Positions 56,719 to 64,000 of a DNA stretch of 64,000 nucleotides are shown piece by piece. Both the position numbers and the translations under genes were made by a program. Numbering within the stretch: the first letter of the stretch is position 1; each line of letters opens with the position of its first letter. The stretch is from Linanthus parryae (lineage: Eukaryota > Streptophyta > Magnoliopsida > Ericales > Polemoniaceae). The notes under the pieces were generated by a model, which ran no database searches, had not been told where the DNA came from, and worked only from the letters and a program-made list of their open reading frames with translations. The stretch covers positions 72,577,491-72,641,490 of the forward strand of contig JALGPY010000003.1 in assembly GCA_023055425.1 (NCBI GenBank), given 5' to 3'.

Positions 56719-59700
56719 CTAGAGCCAATCTGGCGCATCTCGTATGCCCATACTCCTAGTGTGCCCTTCATGCTTCCACTGCGTGAGAGGCTTCGTAAGC
56801 GGGTCTGACAGATTATCATCTGTAGGAATCTTGCATATCCGAACGTCTCCTCTATCGATAATATCTCGAATCAGATGAAACTTCCTGAGCACATGCTTGG
56901 ACTTCTGGTGCGATCTGGGTTCCTTTGATTGCGCGATCGCCCCAGTGTTGTCACAGAACAACTCCACTGGATCCGCAATGCTAGGGACCACACCAAGTTC
57001 AGAAACAAACTTTCTGATCCAAACAGCCTCCTTTGCTGCGCCATTTGCAGCAATGTACTCAGCCTCTGTTGTAGAATCAGCCACCGTCTCTTGCTTGGAA
57101 CTCTTCCAGCTCACCGCTGCTCCATTCAGGCAAAACACATATCCCGACTGTAATATAAAGTCATCTCTATCGGTTTGGAAGCTTGCATCAGTGTAACCCC
57201 TTACACGCAACTCTTCCTCACCGCCAAACATCAAGAAAGCATCCTCAGTTCTTCTCAAGTACTTTAGGATGTTCTTGACAGCAATCCAGTGACTCTCACC
57301 TGGATTGGATTGGTATCTGCTTGTCATACTCAAGGCATATGACACATCTGGTCTAGTACATAACATGGCGTACATGATAGATCCTATGGCCGAAGCATAG
57401 GGAATCCTACTCATGCGTTCCTTCTCAATCTCATTGGAAGGACATCCACTCTTTGAAAGAGTGATTCCATGTGACATGGGCAAGAATCCCTTCTTGGAAT
57501 CTTGCATGTTGAACCGTTTCAACACCTTGTCAATATATGTACTTTGACTTAGGCCTAGCAACCTTTTAGATCTATCTCTATAGATCTTTATACCGAGTAT
57601 ATAGGCTGCTTCCCCTAAGTCCTTCATTGAGAAACACTTTCCTAGCCAATCTTTCACAGATTGCAGCATGGGAATGTCGTTTCCAATGAGTAGTATGTCA
57701 TCCACATACAAGACCAGAAAAGCTACAGAGCTCCCACTAACCTTCTTGTAGACACAAGACTCATCTTCGTTTCTGATGAAGCCAAACTCTTTGACCACTT
57801 CATCAAAACGTCGATTCCAACTCCTAGAAGCTTGCTTCAATCCATAAATGGATCGTTGCAGTTTACAGACTTTGTTGGCTTGCTTTGGATCCTCAAAACC
57901 CTCCGGCTGTATCATATACACGTCCTCGAGGAGATTCCCATAAAGGAATGCTGTTTTGACATCCATCTGCCAAATCTCATAGTCATGGTATGCTGCAATT
58001 GCAAGTAGGATTCGGATGGATTTGGTCATTGCGACTGGTGAAAAGGTTTCATCATAGTCAATACCATGAATCTGTCTGAATCCTTTAGCCACCAATCGGC
58101 CCTTATAGGTAATCACATTACCATCCATGTCGATCTTCTTCTTGAAGACCCACTTGCACCCTATGGGCCGCGCCCCATTAGGTGGTTCCACCAAAGTCCA
58201 TACTTTGTTGGTGTACATGGATTCCATCTCGGATCTCATGGCCTCAAGCCACTTCTGCGAGTCTGGGCCATTCATGGCTTCCTCATAGGTAGTAGGCTCA
58301 TCATCTATGAGCATCGTGTCACCGGAATCAGTTACGAGAAGTCCATACCTCTCGGGTTCCTGGCGCACTCTACTAGATCTACGAAGCTCTTGTGTTACCT
58401 GAACAGGTGGATCCACAACTGCTTGTGATTCCTGTTCATGTTCCATAATCGGTTCAGTGATTTGTGGTTCTTGAACTTCTTCAAGTTCTACATTCCTCCC
58501 ACTTGCTTCTTTAGAGACAAACTCTCTTTCTAGAAACACGCCGGTCCGAGCAACAAACACTTTGTTCTCGGTTGGATTGTAGAAGTAGTATCCCTTAGTT
58601 TCCTTAGGGTACCCCACAAACTTACACTTATCCGATTTAGGCCCTAGCTTGTCAGATTGTAAACGTTTTACATAGACATCGCAGCCCCAAATCCTCATGA
58701 ACGACAGTGTGGGACGCCTCCCACTCCACATCTCATATGGTGTCTTCATGACTGACTTAGATGGAACACGGTTAATGGTGAAAGCTGCACTTAATAGAGC
58801 GTAGCCCCAAAATGATAATGGAAGATCGGTTTGACACATCATAGACCGAACCATATCCAATAGGGTTCGATTCCTCCTCTCGGACACGCCATTCCATTGT
58901 GGCGTTCCAGGTGGGGTGAGTTGGGACACGATCCCACACTCTCTAAGATAGTCGTCAAACTCTTGGCTCAAGTATTCTCCTCCACGATCCGATCGTAGAG
59001 CCTTGATACTTTTGCCAAGTTGTTTTTCTACTTCATTCTTGAATTCTTTGAACACTTCAAAAGATTCGGATTTTGCCCTCATAAGGTACACAAAACCATA
59101 TCTACTGTAATCATCAGTAAACGTAATGAAGTAGACATACCCACCCCTGGCTGGCGTGGCCAATGGCCCACACACATCGGTATGTATGAGCGCCAATTGC
59201 TCACTAGTCCTCTCACCTTTCTTATTGAAAGGGGACTTTGTCATTTTTCCCAATAAACAAGCCTCACATGTCTCATATGATTCAAAATCAAATGAGTCTA
59301 GTAATCCATCCTTATGGAGTCTAGATACACGTTTCTCATTTATGTGGCCTAAACGACAATGCCATAAATAAGCAGGATTTAAATCATTTATTTTAATCCG
59401 CTTGGTATTAATGTTGTAGACAGGATTGCTTAGATCAAGGACATAAAGTCCATTAAATAATTGCGCACTAAAATAGTGAATATTATTCAAATAAAAGGAA
59501 CAACAATTGTTCTTTATTGAAATAATAAAACCTTCCTTGTCCAAACAAGAAATAGAAATAATGTTTCTGCTCATAGCAGGCACAAAATAGCAATTATTTA
59601 ATTCTAAAACTAATCCTGAAGGCAGAGATAGCTCGCACACGCCTATGGCCAACGCAGCAACCTTTGCTCCATTCCCAACGCGCAGATCTACCTCCCCTTT

Positions 59701-60669
59701 AGCCAATCTTTTACTTCTCTTTAGATCCTGCATATTTCGACAAATATGAGATCCACATCCAGTATCTAATACCCATGATGTAGAGACAGTTAAATTGACA
59801 TCTACAACAAAAATACCTGGTGGTGGTGGAATCACTATTCCAAGCCTCTTGTCCTCCAGATATTTTGGGCAGTTCCTCCTCCAGTGTCCAGGTTGACTAC
59901 AGTAGTGACATTCACCCTTAGTCACGACCTTGGCAATGGCACCAACAGGCTTAAGGGCTTGTTCCTTGGACTTGGCAACTGACTTGCCTTTGCCCTTGGA
60001 GGAAGATGCAAACTTTTTGCCCTTTCCTTTATGCACCATCATAATGGCCTTGCCCTTACCCTTGTTGATGCTCTGTTCAGCCGTCCTCAACATGTTGAGC
60101 AAATCTGGCAGTGGTTTAACGATCTCGTTCATGTTATAGTTCATAATGAACTGTCCATAACTTTCAGGCAACGATTGCAACACGAGATCCGTTGCCAACT
60201 CTTGGCCGACCGGGAACCCAAGCCGGGCGAGATTCTCCAAGTACCCGATCATTCGGAGTACATGGGGTCCCACCGGGTTCCCTTCTGCCAGATGACATTT
60301 GAACAGTGCCTTTGAGACCTCATACCTCTCTACCCTCGCCTGCTCTTGGAAGAGCTGCTTTAGATGTTCGATCATATCGACAGCATTCATGTTCTCATGT
60401 TGCTTCTGAAGCTCAGAGGTCATGGTGCAAAGCATTAGGCAGGCCGCATCATTAGCGTCATCAACACGCTTTTGATACGCCTTTAAGGCAGCAGGTGTCT
60501 GATTCTCTGGACCTTCTGGAACTTGCTCCTCTATTGCGTACAACTTCTTCTCTTGCTTGAGAACAATTCTCAAGTTTCTGTACCAATCGAGAAAGTTGGT
60601 TCCAGAGAGCTTGTCCTTCTCAAGGACAGATCGTAGGGAATGTTGTGAACTCGATGAGTTGTTTGCCAT
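56719..60669 (-). CDS. gag-pol polyprotein of element E (Ty1/copia, uninterrupted)
   Basis: 1316 aa from MANNSSSSQHSLRS. Same domain order as D: gag with CCHC knuckle (CHYCSQPGHWRRNC, about residue 255), protease WVLDTGCGSHIC (DTG near 300), integrase zinc region WHCRLGH and DD35E core (HTDVCGPL, RSDRGGEY, GVSERRNRTL), RT with MDVKTAF and YVDD near 988, and RNase H with GYTDAS, ADSTTEAEY and LFCDNTGA, ending DAPDWL. No stop or frameshift and no catalytic residue visibly lost. Gag and protease face the particle; integrase would insert cDNA with a 5-bp stagger, matching the observed TSD. Confidence 0.97.
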   Translation of the reverse strand: MANNSSSSQHSLRSVLEKDKLSGTNFLDWYRNLRIVLKQEKKLYAIEEQVPEGPENQTPAALKAYQKRVDDANDAACLMLCTMTSELQKQHENMNAVDMIEHLKQLFQEQARVERYEVSKALFKCHLAEGNPVGPHVLRMIGYLENLARLGFPVGQELATDLVLQSLPESYGQFIMNYNMNEIVKPLPDLLNMLRTAEQSINKGKGKAIMMVHKGKGKKFASSSKGKGKSVAKSKEQALKPVGAIAKVVTKGECHYCSQPGHWRRNCPKYLEDKRLGIVIPPPPGIFVVDVNLTVSTSWVLDTGCGSHICRNMQDLKRSKRLAKGEVDLRVGNGAKVAALAIGVCELSLPSGLVLELNNCYFVPAMSRNIISISCLDKEGFIISIKNNCCSFYLNNIHYFSAQLFNGLYVLDLSNPVYNINTKRIKINDLNPAYLWHCRLGHINEKRVSRLHKDGLLDSFDFESYETCEACLLGKMTKSPFNKKGERTSEQLALIHTDVCGPLATPARGGYVYFITFTDDYSRYGFVYLMRAKSESFEVFKEFKNEVEKQLGKSIKALRSDRGGEYLSQEFDDYLRECGIVSQLTPPGTPQWNGVSERRNRTLLDMVRSMMCQTDLPLSFWGYALLSAAFTINRVPSKSVMKTPYEMWSGRRPTLSFMRIWGCDVYVKRLQSDKLGPKSDKCKFVGYPKETKGYYFYNPTENKVFVARTGVFLEREFVSKEASGRNVELEEVQEPQITEPIMEHEQESQAVVDPPVQVTQELRRSSRVRQEPERYGLLVTDSGDTMLIDDEPTTYEEAMNGPDSQKWLEAMRSEMESMYTNKVWTLVEPPNGARPIGCKWVFKKKIDMDGNVITYKGRLVAKGFRQIHGIDYDETFSPVAMTKSIRILLAIAAYHDYEIWQMDVKTAFLYGNLLEDVYMIQPEGFEDPKQANKVCKLQRSIYGLKQASRSWNRRFDEVVKEFGFIRNEDESCVYKKVSGSSVAFLVLYVDDILLIGNDIPMLQSVKDWLGKCFSMKDLGEAAYILGIKIYRDRSKRLLGLSQSTYIDKVLKRFNMQDSKKGFLPMSHGITLSKSGCPSNEIEKERMSRIPYASAIGSIMYAMLCTRPDVSYALSMTSRYQSNPGESHWIAVKNILKYLRRTEDAFLMFGGEEELRVRGYTDASFQTDRDDFILQSGYVFCLNGAAVSWKSSKQETVADSTTEAEYIAANGAAKEAVWIRKFVSELGVVPSIADPVELFCDNTGAIAQSKEPRSHQKSKHVLRKFHLIRDIIDRGDVRICKIPTDDNLSDPLTKPLTQWKHEGHTRSMGIRDAPDWL

Positions 60670-62340
60670 TTGGAATTCTACAAAAGGAAAATATGCAAGT
60701 TTTAGTATTTGTGAATTTTTGACTATATTTAATAATGGCTAGTTTATTAAATATAGCTCCCACTATTTTTCTACGGATTAATAACCCTCAAGATATTAAT
60801 GCGGAAAATATCCTTATATTTTCTAGTGGGCCAAGATCCATCTTTTCCATCTCCTTATGAGCTTGCTTTGGCAAGTCACCCATAATTTGACTACTTCTTA
60901 GGTAGGAACGATTTCCAATTGCATCCCATATGCAACTCTTGGTTCAATCGGGCAAATAACTCCTTATTTATCCATCCACATGGATAATCCCAATTGATTG
61001 CCTCTAGGTTTCTTAATCAAATTAATAGCCTAGTTGTGTTCAACCTCTTATCTAAACAATTGCACATTGTTACGTGCCATCGCATTCCATCATTATGAAC
61101 CAAGTCGCCATGCTTTGGCACGCACGAACTTGATAAATAATGATGATAATGAGTGTTTAAATAACGAGAAGGCAAGAACACAATATTTAAATTTTGAGGG
61201 ATTTTTCAATTTTTAATTATTTTGTTGATCAATATCAACTAATCTATCTATTTGAGTTTGGGCTCAACTCCAAATAATAGATCCGGGTTGTCTAATTATC
61301 TTATTATCCTAATTGCATGCATCATCCATACACCAACCACACAAATAATAGGACAATAAATAAACAACCACAAAACAGAAATTAAACGTGATGTGGATAT
61401 GGCCTTTTCTAGACTAAGATAATTCCAAGCCAATGGAATTATCTATGAACCCTAAACAAACACATCTCCATGCGTCTTGATCTTTTGGTCCATCCTTCAT
61501 AGTCATGTGGAAAGCTCCATGCTCCATGCTCCATCTTTTGTGGCTCCTTTTGGCTTTGGGCTTCTTTTCTCCAATCTTGGCTAACAATCTACTTTATCTA
61601 GCACTAGCTAATATCTATACTAAATAAAATAAATCTCACAAGTTGAGAAAAAAAAATGGCACGCAGGCCATAATAAACCCTAATTAATTATTACAATTAA
61701 TTGATCAGCTCGCAGGCCGTAAAACCAAACCACAAAATTAAACATCCACATCAAACCACATCCTAAGGCCATATCCAATCACCATGCAATTTGTACATAA
61801 ACAGTTAAAATCCAATTTTAACGCGCTTGGTCAATTTTAATTGATTTTAGGATTTCTAGGGTTAAAACGGTCCATGGGCCCAACAATCCAATTGCCCGGG
61901 CCCAAACAAAGTGAACCATAAAGCCCTAGGGCCGGCCCGGCCCAAAACCCGCAAGCTAGGCCCGCGGGTTAGGGCCGCCCGGCCCCTTAGGGCGCCAAGC
62001 TTGGGCGGCAAGCAAGGGGGGCGGTCCCCTAGGGGGCCGAACCTCCTTGTGGAGGTTGTTTCCAAAACAACCTCCTTGCTTGGAGCCCAAGTTTGGTTGT
62101 TTCCTTGTTTTGGGAGAACTCCTTCTTCCCCAAGGATGCCCAAACCCTAGATCTAAGATCCTAAAATATCTCAAACTCACCAATTCATGCATCCAATGCA
62201 ATAATTGGGTCTTGTTATGATCTAATTATTGACAAATTGCATCCCATGCTTGATTTGTCTTGTTTTACGCGATAAACAACAAATTAAGGTGTAAAACAAC
62301 AAGAATGTAACACATAAACTACGTTTATGCTCTATGACCT
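60670..62340 (-). other. Long leader of element E
   Basis: About 1.67 kb between PBS and start codon. It contains blocks shared with D and C, the paired GGCCTGCG repeat (61657-61723), and a GC-rich segment (61900-62050). The short open frames in the GC-rich part have no support as genes. Confidence 0.7.
61657..61723 (-). repeat. Paired leader repeat (TTTACGGCCTGCGAG-like), element E
   Basis: On the minus strand TTTTACGGCCTGCGAG (61708-61723) is followed by an AT-rich spacer and a diverged copy TATGGCCTGCGTGCC (61657-61671). Same layout as D and C. Confidence 0.75.
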
Positions 62341-62355
62341 GTGGCTCTGATACCA
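62341..62355 (-). promoter_or_regulatory. Primer-binding site of element E
   Basis: TGGTATCAGAGCCAC on the minus strand, initiator Met-tRNA type, one base from the LTR. Confidence 0.95.
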
Positions 62356-62356
62356 C

Positions 62357-63785
62357 TGTAGGGTTTTGATTCATGGATCGCGCAAACGGAAGCATAATCA
62401 AACAAACAACCATGCAAAACCCTCCAAGGATCACAAGTCTAGATGCATAACGATAGTAAAGGTAAGAAATCATAAACACACCTTTGGGTTCTCCTTGATG
62501 ACTTCAAACGCGAATAGTGTCACGTTCTCTATAGTTGATCCACGCCTAGAGTTGTTTCTAGATCTCCAATCTCCTTGGTGCTAGCCCGGAATGAGAGGAG
62601 GGTGAAGGAATCACGCAAAACGAGGCACAAAGAGGGGTTCGGCCCTCTTGTGGCGTCGGGGACGAGGGGGCGGCGGCAAGGGGGCGGCGTCCTCCTTGTT
62701 GCTTGCTCTCTCTCTCCTTTGTTCTCTCCCACTCTTGTTATGTTCTCTTTAGAGCATAAGTTATGAGGAAGGAAGGAAGGAGGGTCCTTTATATAGTCCA
62801 ACAACTCCTTGTTAACTACCTAAAGGACTTATTCTAGTCCTACTAGAATTCAATTTAGTCCCTTCCTTGCAAATTAGTCCCTACTAAGTTTGCAAGGGTT
62901 TGCAAAGTGATTCTTCTAATTAATTAATCCAATTAATTAATTCCCAAATCTGGTACAACTCTATATAGCGTGTGACCCCATAGGTTCTATCTAGTTGGTA
63001 GCAACTCTTTGCTAATATGGAGCGGTTTCTAGCAAAACATCCATTCTAGCCAACTAATAGAATAGTCATCTAGACAACCTTGCACAAGTAATTGTCTCAT
63101 CCCTTTGCCTCCATATCCGGATTGGACACGAGACATACAAGTCACACTCATATATCCAATCCCTAGTTTCTCGATCCATGGAATAGCCTTATTCGTGCAA
63201 ATAACATCAATATCCCATATATTGATTTATTTGAGTCTGGCCAGACATTCTATAAGCACTATCCTCGAGTGGCCTAGGATATTTGCTCCCGTTATGTGGG
63301 AGGGGCAAATCCTCTCTACGTCCACTACGATCTCTAAGCTTGCTTCTCATTGTATCCAGTACACGCCTTTATAACTACCCAGTCACGGTGTAGCGTTTAA
63401 CGCTACCAAGATCACAATGATCCACAACTAGAATATCTAGTGACTTCAAGTCTAAGGATGACAATACCATTGTACCCGAGAAGCACTTGTGACTCAACAT
63501 AACGTGTATGTAGCCTTCTCGGTGATGGGTCAATCCAGTGCAACATTCCGTAATGCACACCTATGTGTTGGATCGTGATATCTCCATATCAATCCAACCC
63601 CATACTAGTCTATAGATGATTGTCCCATTTAATCATTATACTTGACTAGGGATATTTAAGATAAACAACACAATTGTAAATCTAAGGAATTCATTATATT
63701 AAATATCCAATAAATAATAAATGAATTTCTAGCCAATTACAAATTCATACTAAACTAGATTGCCTCTAGGGCATCTATTCCAACA
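62357..63785 (-). repeat. 5' LTR of element E
   Basis: 1429 bp, near-identical to 55276-56704; TATA-like box (minus) at 62786-62795. Confidence 0.97.
62786..62795 (-). promoter_or_regulatory. TATA box of element E 5' LTR
   Basis: TATATAAAGG on the minus strand, conserved with D and C LTRs. Confidence 0.6.
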
Positions 63786-63790
63786 GTGTG
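63786..63790 (+). repeat. Target-site duplication, right of element E (GTGTG)
   Basis: Identical to 55271-55275; F's pol frame continues beyond. Confidence 0.95.
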
Positions 63791-64000
63791 ACCTAGGAGC
63801 AGTAAGTATGCAATTACCTGATTTTTCATCTTGCACCACACATTTCTCCTTGTCAAATACTACCTTATTTTCTTTATCACAAAGCTGAGATATACTCAAC
63901 AAATTATACTCAAGAGCATCAACTAGATAAACATCTGAAATTGACCATGCAGAATTATTACCAATACTACATATAGCAATGATGTTGCACCTTGCTTTGT
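63786..64000 (-). pseudogene. pol of element F, upstream part (after protease), cut by window edge
   Basis: The minus strand encodes a stretch with ISDVYLVDALEYNLLSISQL and KCVVQDEKSGNCILTAPRS, homologous to A (2800-2960) and B (9860-9990). It is open in one frame here and joins the 55275 segment once E is discounted. Confidence 0.85.

Larger units (their letters stand above)
55276..63785 (-). mobile_element. Element E: intact Angela-like Ty1/copia retrotransposon nested in pol of F
   Basis: 8510 bp on the minus strand: 5' LTR (62357-63785), PBS, leader, uninterrupted gag-pol (60669-56719), PPT, 3' LTR (55276-56704). Perfect GTGTG TSD. Both LTRs are 1429 bp with about 8 differences by eye, so it is recent. 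Closely related to D in the protein, distinct in the LTR. It may be autonomous. Confidence 0.96.
47901..64000 (-). mobile_element. Element F: SIRE-like Ty1/copia retrotransposon, decayed, with nested E; runs off window
   Basis: On the minus strand, reading leftward: protease/pre-integrase (64000-63786), [element E], pol (55275-52429), ORF3 (51965-50104), PPT, 3' LTR (49716 to about 47901). The 5' LTR and gag lie beyond the right edge. Same layout as A and B but more divergent; its palindromes are CAAAGCTTTG-type. The left LTR end is approximate because its mate is not visible. Confidence 0.88.

Noticed and set aside
61862..62201. GC-rich overlapping open frames in the leader of element E (and similar at 26427-26618 in D)
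   Set aside because: Overlapping frames on both strands come from base composition; homologous leaders of C lack them.

Overview
This window is plant nuclear DNA made almost entirely of nested Ty1/copia LTR retrotransposons. I found no host protein-coding gene, rRNA, tRNA gene or CRISPR array. Evidence for a plant: copia polyproteins (gag, protease, integrase, RT, RNase H), primer-binding sites complementary to plant initiator Met-tRNA, 1.25-1.8 kb LTRs beginning TG, 5-bp target-site duplications (TSDs), and two lineages typical of angiosperms. One looks SIRE/Maximus-like (long LTRs, an extra ORF after pol, PBS TGGTATCAGAGC). The other looks Angela/BARE-like (LTR starting TGTTGGAAT, then a conserved GCCCTAGAGGCAAT block). 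The species cannot be named from this sequence.

Left block (1-20320, + strand). SIRE-like element A (1-18919; its 5' LTR is cut by the window edge) is decayed. It is interrupted in its post-pol ORF3 by a second SIRE-like element, B (6526-15868). A itself sits in an old Angela-type LTR, G, whose remainder runs 18920-20320. 20321-21937 is unclassified and carries CTCTCGGTC-like repeats.

Middle block (21938-45098, + strand). Element C has the rare layout LTR-internal-LTR-internal-LTR, and the whole array is bounded by one perfect 5-bp TSD (ACATG, 21933-21937 and 45099-45103). Both internal regions share the same decay, including a deletion of the RT core, so C is a defective, presumably non-autonomous Angela-like element. 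The first internal copy was hit by element D (24700-33127, TSD GGACG). D is a near-pristine Angela-like element with identical-length 1437-bp LTRs and an uninterrupted 1311-aa polyprotein. The second copy keeps the empty site.

Right block (45104-64000, mostly - strand). An unclassified 2.8 kb stretch is followed by SIRE-like element F, which runs off the right edge. F has a MITE-like insertion in its 3' LTR, a broken ORF3 and a broken pol. Its pol is split by element E (55276-63785, TSD GTGTG), a second near-pristine Angela-like element with 1429-bp LTRs and an uninterrupted 1316-aa polyprotein.

Most noteworthy: (i) the TSD-bounded tandem C array; (ii) a perfect 16-nt palindrome, TTTCAAGGCCTTGAAA, scattered through LTRs, gag and the pol linker of A and B, with a related palindrome in F; (iii) a conserved C-loop hairpin just upstream of the PBS in all SIRE-like LTRs; (iv) a conserved paired direct repeat in the long leader of every Angela-like copy; (v) the lysine-rich and coiled-coil-like ORF3, which shows no envelope-like membrane segment. 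D and E are the only elements that look potentially autonomous.
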